Positions 1-7,597 of a stretch of 32,459 bases of DNA are shown here, one piece after another. Numbering within the stretch: the first letter of the stretch is position 1; the number at the start of each line of letters is the position of its first letter. Position numbers and translations under genes: made by a program. Source of the stretch: Gammaproteobacteria bacterium (GTDB lineage Bacteria > Pseudomonadota > Gammaproteobacteria > Ga0077536); contig SHZM01000040.1 in assembly GCA_009692265.1 (NCBI GenBank), forward strand, positions 1-32,459. The letters are read 5' to 3'. Below the pieces are notes generated by a model. It ran no database searches and had not been told where the DNA came from. It saw only the letters and a program-made list of their open reading frames with translations.

Positions 1-147
1 GTTGAACAATAAAATCCGTGTGTTGCAGCGTCGCGCCTACGGACTGCGTGACGAAGAATACCTTCGATTGAAGACCCTCACCTGCATGTTGCCTAAGCTT
101 TGACCGAAAAATGATCAAGTTTTACCCACACTAAGTCCGGAAGACCC
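1..147 (+). mobile_element. Right end of a truncated ISL3-family insertion sequence
   Basis: The window opens inside an insertion sequence. It holds the last part of the transposase reading frame (stop at 101-103) and then a short non-coding tail. The tail ends in ACTAAGTCCGGAAGACCC (130-147). Read on the other strand this is GGGTCTTCCGGACTTAGT, the style of terminal repeat found in ISL3-family elements, which start with GG and a CTTCCGG-like core. The next eight bases, TTAAAAAT (148-155), are AT-rich as expected for the 8-bp target duplication of this family. The left end is outside the window, so the duplication cannot be confirmed. Interrupted acyltransferase coding sequence begins directly after the element. 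Confidence 0.7.
2..103 (+). CDS. ISL3-family transposase, C-terminal fragment
   Basis: This is the last 33 codons of a transposase whose beginning lies outside the window. The translated end contains NNKIRVLQRRAYGLRDEEYL followed by RLKTLTCMLPKL. It matches the C-terminal signature of ISL3-type DDE transposases, in which a segment like NKIK-LKRRAYGxRDxEYxxLKIL closes the catalytic domain. The frame stops at TGA 101-103, 44 bases before the inferred end of the element, a normal distance. Nothing can be said about whether the full transposase is intact. Family assignment rests on the tail motif only. Confidence 0.75.
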   Translation: MNNKIRVLQRRAYGLRDEEYLRLKTLTCMLPKL

Positions 148-1809
148 TTAAAAATATACGTTACTTCAGCTTTTGCCGCGCTCGTCTATGCGAGCAATAT
201 TCGGTACGCGGAATCAGCAACTAACTATCTCGCCGAATCCGCCGATTCCGATCCATTTCTGCATACCTGGTCATTGGCGGTCGAAGAGCAGTTTTATATG
301 TTCTGGCCATTACTGCTTTTCCTGGTAGTTCGGGATTGTCCACCTGTGCAAATTCGGAAGCGACTGGCAACTACGCTAATTGTTGCCGGCTTCTTGTCGT
401 TACTGCTGTCAATTTATTTGACATTCCACAACCAACCTTGGGCGTTCTTTAATCCCTTTACTCGTGTCTGGGAATTTGCGCTTGGCGCACTCGCCTATTT
501 AGGTGGATTGACTGATAACAGACGACGAACCTCTGAGCTCCTGCAATGGCTTGGGTTATTCGCGCTCACGAGCGCTGCATGTAGCTTCGACAACTACACC
601 CGATTCCCAGGCTTCGCAGCCGTTATTCCGACATTAGGAATCTTCGCTATACTGATTTCGAGCGTCAAGGCCGCGCAGAGCGTCGTTACGCGAGTACTCG
701 AATCTCCCGCGATGCGACTGTGCGGGGAATTGTCTTACGCGTGGTATCTATGGCATTGGCCAGTATTCGTTTTAGCGCGCAGTATTTTTGGCGCGGAGTC
801 TATCGCCAGCCGCGTAATGTTGATTGGACTTTCTTTCGCGTTAGCCTAAGTTACGTTTTCGTTGATAGAGAACCCGATACGACAAGGGCGCTGGAAAACG
901 TTTTCTTCGTCGAAGCGCACGGTAGCGTTTGGCTTAGCGACCACAACGGTGGTTGCAGTTGCGCTTCTCACCGCTCGACAGATTATAAAAGCCGAGCTTG
1001 ATTCACCGCGGCAGCGTCCGTTCGCGGCCGCGCGCGTAGACGTTCCACCCAACAAGCAGAATTGCCACTTAGACTTTTTGTCTACTACGCAGACTGAGTG
1101 TAGTTACGGCGATCTATCCTCTACTCGAACGGTAGTATTGTTTGGCGATTCACACGCCGCGCAATGGTTTCCGGCACTAGAGCGTGCAGCGCAGGAACGA
1201 CATTGGAAACTCTATTGGTGGACAAAATCTTCATGCCCCTCGATTGCAGTTTCACTGTTTTCGGAAAACCTAAACCGACCTTATACCGAATGTGACCATT
1301 GGCGAAATCTAACGCTGCAACGTATTGAGAACCTTAAGCCAAAAATTGTCGTCCTGGGGAATAGTTCTGGCTACGTTAGCAATAGAATCGAAGCTGTCTC
1401 TGTTAGACCGGATGCGTGGCAAATGGGTCTGGAAACTGTACTCGCTCGACTCCGCACGTCGGACATTAAAGTCGCGGTCCTCGGTGATACCTCCCTACCG
1501 GGCACAAATGTTCCGTTTTGTTTGTCGAAAGCGGAATGGAAGCGAGGCCGCGCGGCTGACTCGTGTGAGTTTGATCGAGAGAATTCGAAACGAAAGATAT
1601 TCGATTTCGAGGAATCCGCCGTCGTGCGAAAATTTACCGGAGTTAAATACATCCGCACGAACAAAATCGTCTGCCCAACCGCGCGTTGCCCGGTAACCCA
1701 ACACGGAATTATTGTCTATTCCGATAGTAACCATCTATCCGCAACAATGAGCCGACACCTTGGGAAAAAGCTTGCCGACTATTTGGAACCTCTGTTCGAG
1801 CTTCCTTGA
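148..1809 (+). pseudogene. Acyltransferase-3/SGNH surface-polysaccharide O-acyltransferase, decayed
   Basis: This is a remnant of an OafA-like membrane O-acyltransferase, a family that acylates cell-surface glycans. The reading frame opens at the insertion-sequence junction. The core motif HTWSLAVEEQFYMFWP lies at about 262-309, followed by several hydrophobic helices (LLLFLVV, TTLIVAGFLSLLLSIYL, LGLFALTSAACSF). The N-terminal third with the catalytic histidine region is missing. An in-frame TAA at 847-849 interrupts the last helix (SFALA-stop-VTFSLIENPIR), exactly where relatives read through to the LIENPIR motif. After the stop, the same frame (862-1809) encodes a periplasmic SGNH domain with FGDSHAAQW (nucleophile serine block) and SDSNHLS (Asp/His block). 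The gene therefore has two lesions, truncation and nonsense. It is more AT-rich than downstream genes, which suggests an acquired polysaccharide locus. The SGNH half could still be expressed from an internal start, but nothing shows this. Confidence 0.85.
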
Positions 1810-1992
1810 TATTCCTCGACAGCGCAGCAGAGCGACAGCACACCGCGTTTCGCCGGACAGCAGGTAGGTTGCTTACTGGTTCCATGCAATTGGTTCACGC
1901 AATTTCGGCGCTAATATTGCGTTGCGACGGGTTGCGATCGCCACCTACGCGCTCTATGGTGCGGATACTTCACCCTGCGTTCTGTTAATACC

Positions 1993-3204
1993 ATGGACAA
2001 AAGCGCGTTCTACGCCGAAGCTCGCCACGATCTCACCGGACCACTCGCCGGAATCAAGGTCATCGAAGTCACCACGACCTGGGCCGGTCCAATGGCGGGC
2101 TGCGTGCTCGCTGATTTCGGCGCAACGGTGATCAAGGTCGAGCATCCCGAAGGCGAGGTGATGCGACGCGTGCCGCCATTCGTCCCGGGAACAACGTTAT
2201 CGGTGCTGCACGAGGTGCTGAACCGCAATAAACAGAATATTTCGTTGAGCCTGAAGGATTCAGAAGGGCGCGACATGTTTCTGGCACTGTGCAAATCCGC
2301 CGACATCGTGATCGAGAATTTCAAACCAGGAACGCTGGCGGGTTGGGGGGTCGGATACAACGATGTTCGCAAAGTAAAACCGGATATTGTCTATGCCTCG
2401 ATCAGTGGCTTCGGGCAATTCGGCCCGTACTGTGCTCGCCCGGGTTACGATCCGATCGCACAAAACTTCACGGGCTGGTCGTCCCTCAATGGCGATCCGG
2501 ACGGCGGTCCAACCAAAGCGCCAACATTTCTGGGTGACGATTTAGGGGGCTTGCATTGTGCGCTCGGTGCGATGGCCGCGTTGCTGCATCGGAACCGTAC
2601 CGGCGAAGGCCAACATGTCGATATCGCGCTCGTCGATGGCCTGATTTTCCAAAGTAATGGACAGCTGACGATGGGTGCGATGGGCCTTGCAAGCCGGCGC
2701 TGGGGCAATCAATTCGCGATCGCGGCACCGGTGAACGTCTACGCCTGCACCGACGGGAACGTCTATACGGGTGTTTTGCTGGATAGCCATTGGCAGGTGT
2801 TTACCCACCATATCGGGCGCCCGGAGTTGAGTAATCTGAAAGCCCCTGATCGTATTGAACGTCGTCACGAGCTTGACGCGTTGCTGGCCGGTTGGTGCGT
2901 AACCCGCACTACGGGTGAAGTCGTGGAGACGATGAACGCACTCGGACTCGCCGTGACGCGGGTGAACACATTTGCCGAGTCAGCGAGAGATCCCCACGTG
3001 CAGGCTCGCGACATGCTTCAGGACACGGAACTCACCACCGGCACTCGCGTCCCATTGACGGGACCAGCGGCGAAGTTTTCGCGTACGCCGACCCGTGTAC
3101 GCAGCGCGGCACCGGCATTGGGACAACATACCGACGAACTCTTGGCGGAAATCGGCGTGACCGCCGCACAGCTCGATTTACTGAGAGCAAAAGGGATTAT
3201 CTAA
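1993..3204 (+). CDS. Class III (CaiB/BaiF-family) CoA-transferase
   Basis: The 403-residue protein has the normal length of a family III CoA-transferase, which moves CoA between carboxylic acids through an aspartyl-CoA thioester. The start shows the family opening PLAGIKVIEVTTTWAGPMAG and ADFGATVIKVEHPEGE. The central block GDDLGGLHCALGAMAALLHR carries the likely catalytic aspartate (D182 or D183), followed by the family motif RTGEGQHVDIALVDGL. The C-terminal part (P.GPAAKFSRTPTRVRSAAPALGQHTDELL) is also typical. ATG at 1993 leaves the family start intact, although no strong ribosome-binding site is visible. Substrates cannot be read from sequence; formyl-CoA, carnitine and 2-methylacyl-CoA racemase relatives are all in this family. 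It stands alone, 76 bases before the GFA gene. It could feed the acyl-CoA genes elsewhere in the window, but that is inference. Confidence 0.88.
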   Translation: MDKSAFYAEARHDLTGPLAGIKVIEVTTTWAGPMAGCVLADFGATVIKVEHPEGEVMRRVPPFVPGTTLSVLHEVLNRNKQNISLSLKDSEGRDMFLALCKSADIVIENFKPGTLAGWGVGYNDVRKVKPDIVYASISGFGQFGPYCARPGYDPIAQNFTGWSSLNGDPDGGPTKAPTFLGDDLGGLHCALGAMAALLHRNRTGEGQHVDIALVDGLIFQSNGQLTMGAMGLASRRWGNQFAIAAPVNVYACTDGNVYTGVLLDSHWQVFTHHIGRPELSNLKAPDRIERRHELDALLAGWCVTRTTGEVVETMNALGLAVTRVNTFAESARDPHVQARDMLQDTELTTGTRVPLTGPAAKFSRTPTRVRSAAPALGQHTDELLAEIGVTAAQLDLLRAKGII

Positions 3205-3280
3205 GGCGGTGTTAAAGATTCGACAGTTCATTAGGGCTGAGTTCAACGATGCGAATATCAACCACTGAAGGAGAATAACT

Positions 3281-3715
3281 ATGAGCGATCCAAACATATA
3301 TCACGGCAGCTGCTTTTGCGGTGCCGTCCAGTTAACCGCCATGGGCGTGCCGGCGGGCATGGGTTACTGTCATTGCGAGTCGTGCCGCCATTGGTCAGCG
3401 GGGCCGATCAATGCGTTCAGCTTATGGCCACCGGCGCAGGTGAAAGTGACCCAAGGTGTCGAACATATCGATACTTATCACAAGACCGAGAACAGTTATC
3501 GGAAGTGGTGTAAGAAATGCGGTGGGCATCTGATGAGCGAACATCCCGGCATGGGGCTGATCGACGTCTACGCGGCGATTTTGCCTACGTTAGCGTTTGA
3601 ACCGGGCTTACATGTGTTCTATGGAGAAGCCACGGTTCGCGTGAAAGACGGTCTACCGAAATTTAAAGACTTGCCCGAAGACTTCGGCGGTTCAGGAGAA
3701 ACGCTGCAAGAGTAA
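3281..3715 (+). CDS. GFA/CENP-V-fold zinc protein (glutathione-dependent formaldehyde-activating family)
   Basis: This is a 144-residue protein of the GFA fold. The zinc-ligand pattern is complete: C11-F-C13 in the HGSCFCGAVQL start, C30-H-C32-x2-C35 in CHCESC, and C77-x2-C80 in WCKKCGG. Family members bind two zinc ions. The founding member was described as adding formaldehyde to glutathione, but most homologues have no proven substrate, so only the fold is called here. A clear ribosome-binding site (GAAGGAG at 3267-3273, 7 bases before ATG) fixes the start. It is the second gene on this strand after the CoA-transferase, and its end faces the minus-strand operon only 24 bases away. A short GTAATT/AATTAC inverted repeat lies between the two stops. 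Confidence 0.88.
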   Translation: MSDPNIYHGSCFCGAVQLTAMGVPAGMGYCHCESCRHWSAGPINAFSLWPPAQVKVTQGVEHIDTYHKTENSYRKWCKKCGGHLMSEHPGMGLIDVYAAILPTLAFEPGLHVFYGEATVRVKDGLPKFKDLPEDFGGSGETLQE

Positions 3716-3739
3716 TTGTGCGCCAGGAAATAATTACGG

Positions 3740-4111
3740 TCAGTCGTAGTGAAATCCGGTGTCCCGCAGCAGGGTGTCGCAGGCATCGGCGTAGCGCGAG
3801 TCGAGAACTGCGATCTCGCGCCAGTCCTGATGCATCTCCGCCATCATCGTATTGGACGCTGCTTCCATTTTCGTGGTTGCGGCGTCCTTGCCATGGCGTT
3901 GAGCCGCGACATTCAAGCTGTGCTCGCCGCTGGAGTAAAGCCGGTCATAATCCCGCACCCCATGGCCACGCGCGGCGAGAAAAAAATACGACGCGCAGGT
4001 CGCAAATCCCGGGCCGGTAGTTGAGTCTCCTTCCGCGGCACTCTCGGTTACTACTAGAGCGAAGCTCCAGGCAAAGAGTGCGCGGGTTAAGCGCCGGTGA
4101 ACCGGCGCCAT
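3740..4111 (-). CDS. Small exported protein of unknown function
   Basis: This is a 123-residue protein that I do not recognise. The N-terminus (MAPVHRRLTRALFAWSFALVVTESAAEG) has two or three arginines, a hydrophobic core and small residues, as in a Sec signal peptide, so the mature protein is probably periplasmic and about 95 residues long. Two cysteines remain after the signal, in FATCASYFF and DACDTLL, spaced to allow one disulphide. The rest looks helical, with many Ala, Met and charged residues. Its ATG overlaps the stop of the NUDIX gene in the arrangement TGATG, so translation is probably coupled to it. It is the last gene of the cupin-NUDIX operon. The link to those enzymes is positional only. 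Confidence 0.65.
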   Translation of the reverse strand: MAPVHRRLTRALFAWSFALVVTESAAEGDSTTGPGFATCASYFFLAARGHGVRDYDRLYSSGEHSLNVAAQRHGKDAATTKMEAASNTMMAEMHQDWREIAVLDSRYADACDTLLRDTGFHYD

Positions 4112-4650
4112 CAGGTCTCCCCCGTTAGTGCGGTTGCTGACTCGCGCAGGCGACCTAAAGTATTGCGTATCGACTCAAATGCAACTTCGCCCAGATCGAT
4201 CTCACCGAGAGTTCGCCACCGTAGCGCGACCACTTCGTCATTGGGGGTAAGCGCCGGCACCGCATCAATCGTCGTTTCGAACACTGCATCCACTGTGGAG
4301 TAAGTGACGCCGCCATAAGGATAGGTATTCGGCGCTGAGAACAAATAGCGCGGCTTAGTGATAACGATCCCGATCTCTTCGCGGACTTCGCGATTGACCG
4401 CAGCTTCAAGGCTTTCGCCAGGATCGACAAATCCACCAGGCAGATCGAGCAGGCCGCGCCCCGGGTCGCGACCGCGCACTATTAACGCAATGCGATCCTG
4501 GTGCCGGATCAGCGCGCACACGACGGCCGCCAGGTTGTGATAGTAATCGAAGTGGCAAGCGCGACAGTGAAAGTGCCGCTCATCGACAGCGACGAACCCG
4601 TCCGTGCCGCAGCGCGAACAATAGCGCGCCCATGGCTGAAGGTGCCGCAT
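4111..4650 (-). CDS. NUDIX hydrolase with N-terminal zinc ribbon
   Basis: This is a 179-residue NUDIX pyrophosphohydrolase. An N-terminal zinc ribbon has four cysteines: C11-x2-C14 (YCSRCG) and C29-x2-C32 (CRAC). The NUDIX box is complete and canonical: GFVDPGESLEAAVNREVREE plus IGI, matching Gx5Ex7REUxEExGU, so it should bind metal and cleave X-linked nucleoside diphosphates. The ribbon-plus-NUDIX layout recalls NudC-type NADH/NAD-capped-RNA hydrolases, but the SQPWPFPxS motif that marks NudC is absent, so the substrate is open. The start lies 5 bases after the cupin stop and the stop overlaps the next ATG, so the three genes form an operon. Its 3' end meets the exported protein gene in a one-base overlap. 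Confidence 0.9.
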   Translation of the reverse strand: MRHLQPWARYCSRCGTDGFVAVDERHFHCRACHFDYYHNLAAVVCALIRHQDRIALIVRGRDPGRGLLDLPGGFVDPGESLEAAVNREVREEIGIVITKPRYLFSAPNTYPYGGVTYSTVDAVFETTIDAVPALTPNDEVVALRWRTLGEIDLGEVAFESIRNTLGRLRESATALTGET

Positions 4651-4655
4651 GGTTG

Positions 4656-4946
4656 CTACGGTTTTAGCTCTATTTCAACGAAGACAAGTTCGAGTTCACC
4701 TGCGTTGATCACATTGTGTTCGACACCAACCGATCGCGAATAAGACCGACCCGCGCATAGTTCGGCGTGGACATTACCGGCGTTAGTTTCGAGCAACAGG
4801 CTCCCACTGGTAATCGGCACCACAACATAGTCGTAAGCGTGGCGATGCCAGCCTGTTTCCGCCCCAGGTGCGAACCGCCATTCGGTGACTCGCACACGCT
4901 CGTTATCGAGTTGAAGAGTCGGTATTGCCGCCGCTCGTGTGCTCAT
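4656..4946 (-). CDS. Small single-domain cupin protein
   Basis: This is a 96-residue single cupin barrel. The first cupin motif is visible in FAPGAETGWHRHAYDYVVVP, giving metal-ligand candidates H34 and H36; the second motif supplies H77 in VGVEHNV. The usual glutamate between the two histidines and motif 2 is not obvious (D39 could substitute). Small cupins of this form are metal-binding sensors, isomerases or dioxygenases, so no reaction is assigned. The start is the ATG at 4946, with AGG about 8 bases upstream. It is the first gene of the three-gene unit that continues into the NUDIX hydrolase. The HiPIP gene lies 93 bases upstream on the same strand but is separated by a stable hairpin. 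Confidence 0.8.
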   Translation of the reverse strand: MSTRAAAIPTLQLDNERVRVTEWRFAPGAETGWHRHAYDYVVVPITSGSLLLETNAGNVHAELCAGRSYSRSVGVEHNVINAGELELVFVEIELKP

Positions 4947-4999
4947 CTAAGCGCCTATTTTTTTGCGCACCCCACTGGGAACAGCGCGCGACTTGACGT

Positions 5000-5028
5000 G
5001 ATTCGCCCTGCCTTGCGCAGAGCGAATC
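5000..5028 (-). terminator. 3' hairpin behind the HiPIP gene
   Basis: GATTCGCCCTGC (5000-5011) and GCAGAGCGAATC (5017-5028) form a 12-bp stem with a five-base loop. The single non-Watson-Crick position is C-A on the plus strand but G-U on the minus strand, so the RNA made from the minus strand folds better. The hairpin starts 11 bases after the HiPIP stop. No U-tract follows, so it may be an RNA-stabilising or processing structure, or a weak terminator, rather than a classic intrinsic terminator. Confidence 0.5.
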
Positions 5029-5039
5029 CTTCCTATGAA

Positions 5040-5369
5040 CTAAGCTTTCGCCGCGAATGCGCTGCACCAGCCTTTGGCTGCTACTGCTTGCCCGGCGAAA
5101 ATACCGCAGCCGCCCCACTCTGCACCTGCGACGCCTTGGTAGAGCGCACAGCCGGCGCAAGCCTGGCCAGCCTGGTAACGCGCAAATTTCACGACGTCGG
5201 TTTGAGTAGCATCGTGTTTATAGCCAAGCCCATTAGCTTGTGGACTCGCTTCGTCAACATGTGGAAGGTCGGCTGCGAAGACTGCGCGGTTGGCGACAAA
5301 TTGAGTCATCGAGACGGCCGCCACTGCGCTTAGGCCGCGTTTGAAAAATGCTCGTCGATTGCTGTTCAT
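5040..5369 (-). CDS. High-potential iron-sulfur protein (HiPIP), Tat-exported
   Basis: This 109-residue precursor is of a periplasmic [4Fe-4S] electron carrier. The N-terminus has a Tat-like signal (NRRAFFKRGLSAVAAVSMT, twin arginine at 5-6) ending in AVFAAD, which gives a mature protein of about 76 residues, the usual HiPIP size. Four cluster cysteines are present in HiPIP spacing: C71-x2-C74 (ACAGCALYQG), C88 (GGCGIF) and C102 (KGWCSAF). A conserved tyrosine near the mature start (LGYKHDA, Y50) shields the cluster in known members. HiPIPs pass electrons from the bc1 complex to photosynthetic reaction centres or terminal oxidases. No partner is in this window. The gene appears monocistronic, with a hairpin 11 bases downstream and a 141-base region upstream that includes a 12-bp palindrome. 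Confidence 0.93.
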   Translation of the reverse strand: MNSNRRAFFKRGLSAVAAVSMTQFVANRAVFAADLPHVDEASPQANGLGYKHDATQTDVVKFARYQAGQACAGCALYQGVAGAEWGGCGIFAGQAVAAKGWCSAFAAKA

Positions 5370-5407
5370 GGGTAGATCACTCTTGTTTGAAAAAATCGTT
5401 TCGCCGG

Positions 5408-5419
5408 GTGACGCGTCAC
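5408..5419. promoter_or_regulatory. 12-bp palindrome upstream of the HiPIP gene
   Basis: GTGACGCGTCAC is a perfect palindrome centred about 44 bases before the HiPIP start, in the 141-base gap to the luciferase-like gene. The position suits a regulator-binding site. Half-sites of the form GTGA are used by CRP/FNR-type regulators, but their spacing is wider than here, so no factor is assigned. Confidence 0.3.
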
Positions 5420-5510
5420 ACGCTTACGCGCCGTAGTCCTATCGCTTCTGGCAGGTCGCCCTTACGGCCGAGCCTGCGACGATCGTAGGAGTAGTTCGAT
5501 TGGTGAAATT

Positions 5511-6569
5511 CTACCCCGCCTGGAGCGCAGCTACCATCCCGGCAAGGCGTTCTCGGTCACCTTCGCTCCGCACTGGAATGCTGAATTCAACGTTACTGGC
5601 TAAACCGTGATACCGGGCTTTAAGCTTGTCCACGATCTCGTCGTAGGTACCGACCGTGGCGTACAAGTTCAGTACTTCATCGGAAATCAGCGCCGGCATT
5701 TCCTCCCATCTCTGGGCCCTGGAGAAACCTTGGATTTTACGCGCCAAATCGCCGAGGCCATGCGCCTCGAAGCACGCCACATACGCGGGTGTCGAAGCAT
5801 AGAACGAGACTCTAGCCCGAACATCCCGAATCCGCTGCCCGAGTTGTGCCTGGTCGGGCGCGGTCGCGATCAGCGGTTTGATGCTCACCGCAAAGTTCGC
5901 CAAGTCACGCCCTGCCCTCGCCGCCCCCTTGCGTACTGCCGGCAGCATAACCTCGCGAAGATAATGCGCCGTGCAGACCGGATGCGGGCGCACCCCGTCA
6001 GCGACCTCGCCCGCAACCCGGCACATATACGCGTTGACTGCCGCGAGGTGGATCGGGATATCGGAATGCTCAATCGGCTCGGGTGTAAACAACGGCACGA
6101 GCAAGTTCAAGGTGTAATGCTGACTGTCGAACGCAAGGGGCGTCCCGTGTTGCCACGCCGTCCAAATCGCGCGCACTGCGTTGACATAATCCCGCATCCA
6201 CGGACCGGGTGCCGACCATTTAACCCCGAAGCGGCGCTCAATATGCCCTTTCACCTGCGTCCCGAGTCCTAGTGTGAAACGACCCCGTGAGAGTTTCGCC
6301 AAAGTCCAGGCTGTCATCGCGGTTATCGCAGGGCTACGAGGAAATGCAATCGCGACCGCGGTACCAAGCTGAAGGCGGGTGGTGGCTTGGGCGGCCAATG
6401 CCATGACGAGATAGGGATCTTGTTTTGTTTCTTCGACCATCAAGCCATCGAAGCCCATGGCCTCGACGAGTTTCGCATCCTCGCCGACTCGATGAATATC
6501 GAGTGGCGTTTCGGGTACTCGCAGACCTGGGTCTACCTTGCCTAACGGTAGCAGAGTTTCTACTTTCAT
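5511..6569 (-). CDS. Luciferase-like (LLM-class) flavin/F420-dependent oxidoreductase
   Basis: This is a 352-residue protein of the bacterial luciferase-like monooxygenase superfamily, an eight-stranded barrel using FMN or F420. Visible family blocks are VEAMGFDGLMVEETKQDPY, RLQLGTAVAIAFPRSP, LAKLSRGRFTLGLGTQVKGH and DIPIHLAAVNAYMCRVAGEVADG. This pattern is closest to a subgroup commonly annotated as F420-dependent; whether this organism makes F420 cannot be seen here. An open frame extends 40 codons further upstream, but that part is not conserved in style. ATG at 6569 has TAGGAA about 7 bases before it, so I chose this start. It is divergent from the methyltransferase gene. Substrate unknown. 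Confidence 0.85.
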   Translation of the reverse strand: MKVETLLPLGKVDPGLRVPETPLDIHRVGEDAKLVEAMGFDGLMVEETKQDPYLVMALAAQATTRLQLGTAVAIAFPRSPAITAMTAWTLAKLSRGRFTLGLGTQVKGHIERRFGVKWSAPGPWMRDYVNAVRAIWTAWQHGTPLAFDSQHYTLNLLVPLFTPEPIEHSDIPIHLAAVNAYMCRVAGEVADGVRPHPVCTAHYLREVMLPAVRKGAARAGRDLANFAVSIKPLIATAPDQAQLGQRIRDVRARVSFYASTPAYVACFEAHGLGDLARKIQGFSRAQRWEEMPALISDEVLNLYATVGTYDEIVDKLKARYHGLASNVEFSIPVRSEGDRERLAGMVAALQAG

Positions 6570-6620
6570 TGCGTGGTTCCTAATGCCGTGCCTGCGGCTA
6601 ATCCGTATCGGGAGGTGCCC

Positions 6621-7388
6621 GTGTGTACTATTCTGCGGCCATGTTACACCGCACCTGGATTTCTCGTGCTTAAGCGACTCGCGCGACAACTCCCAGCGCC
6701 GCTATATCTTGCGCTCTATCGTGTGTATCGAAAATTAACCTCTTCACCGCCACCACAAGGTGGATTGATCCAGAGTCGCGGCCCGCTTGAAACTGATGTC
6801 GCACCGCGCCTTGCCACAATCCCAGGGTGGTTTCATCTCGACGACATTGCACACTTCTCGTTAATCCTGGGCACCCAACTGGCAAATGGTGTGCGCGGAG
6901 ACCTGTTGGAAATTGGTTGTTACTTCGGGCGTTCGGCGGCGCTTCTCGCGATGTATTTACAACCGAACGAGCATTTATACCTCGTCGATGTTTTTGATCT
7001 GCCCAATGATGAACCCTACGTGCCGCCGACGGTCGCAGTGGTCCGGGAGAATGTTTATCGGGCTGTCCCAACCTTGGCGCGTGATGCACTCACCTTAATT
7101 CGCGGCGATAGCCGCGAGGCAACTCTTCCCGCCAACGTAGAGCTTCGTTTCGTCCATATTGATGGCGGCCATGCCGCCGAGACGGTGTATTCTGATCTGA
7201 TGCTGTGTACGCCGCACTTGATCGTGGGTGGAATTGTCGCGGTTGATGATTATGCGCATCCTGCCCTCCCTGGGGTCGCGCTTGGCGTGCAACGGTTCTT
7301 GGATGAAACTGACTCGTACGAAACACTGGCGGATTTGAATCGGGCCGGCGCGGCAGGGCGCATATTGTACTTATGGCGATCTAAGTAA
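6621..7388 (+). CDS. Class I SAM-dependent methyltransferase
   Basis: This 255-residue protein has a Rossmann methyltransferase core of the Methyltransf_24 type. SAM motif I is LLEIGCYFGRSAALLAMYL (E97-I98-G99). Later blocks are HLYLVDVFDLP (acidic strand-2 end), LIRGDSREATLP, FVHIDGGHAAETVYSDL (D181) and GGIVAVDDYAHPALPGV. This order is common in cephalosporin-hydroxylase-like and sugar or polyketide O-methyltransferases, so O-methylation of a small molecule or glycan is a guess only. I chose GTG at 6621 because GGGAGG (6610-6615) sits 5 bases before it. The frame is open back to GTG 6573, which would nearly touch the divergent gene. A MITE-like element follows 37 bases after the stop. Confidence 0.8.
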   Translation: MCTILRPCYTAPGFLVLKRLARQLPAPLYLALYRVYRKLTSSPPPQGGLIQSRGPLETDVAPRLATIPGWFHLDDIAHFSLILGTQLANGVRGDLLEIGCYFGRSAALLAMYLQPNEHLYLVDVFDLPNDEPYVPPTVAVVRENVYRAVPTLARDALTLIRGDSREATLPANVELRFVHIDGGHAAETVYSDLMLCTPHLIVGGIVAVDDYAHPALPGVALGVQRFLDETDSYETLADLNRAGAAGRILYLWRSK

Positions 7389-7425
7389 CCGACGGTTAAT
7401 ACCTGAAAGGCGTAACCTGCGTTAA

Positions 7426-7569
7426 GGGCACCTCAGAAATTAGGGTTTTTGTTCGAGTGTAAGGCGCGGAACTTTCGAGAAGCACAGCTAACACAGCAAG
7501 TTAATCCGCATCGCAAGAAGTGCCGCAACGCCGCAATCGGGCAAGAAGACCATTTTTTTTGCGATGCCC
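7426..7569. mobile_element. MITE-like element, copy 1
   Basis: This 144-base non-coding element recurs at 22043-22185. The two copies keep the same order of blocks, including an identical 20-base run at 7521-7540 and 22139-22158, and share TTTTTGTTCGA near the left end. Both begin with GGGC-CCTC and end with TGCCC. Copy 1 is flanked on both sides by TTAA (7422-7425 and 7570-7573), a 4-base target duplication that fits the YTAR preference of the IS5 subgroup. Its terminal repeats are more degraded than those of copy 2. It has no coding capacity, so an IS5-type transposase from elsewhere would have moved it. It ends 28 bases before the MFS start codon. Confidence 0.7.
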
Positions 7570-7597
7570 TTAATCGAATTCAACTAGGGAGATCACT

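Noticed and set aside
847-849. Programmed read-through of TAA in the acyltransferase
   Set aside because: No stimulatory structure or known recoding context is visible, and the gene already lacks its N-terminus, so loss of function is simpler.
1810-1992. A promoter or small gene between the acyltransferase remnant and the CoA-transferase
   Set aside because: I looked for promoter elements, hairpins and short frames with ribosome-binding sites and saw none that I could defend.
5607-6272. Plus-strand open frame of 221 codons opposite the luciferase-like gene
   Set aside because: It lies wholly inside a well-supported minus-strand gene and its translation is rich in Arg, Pro and His with no recognisable motif.
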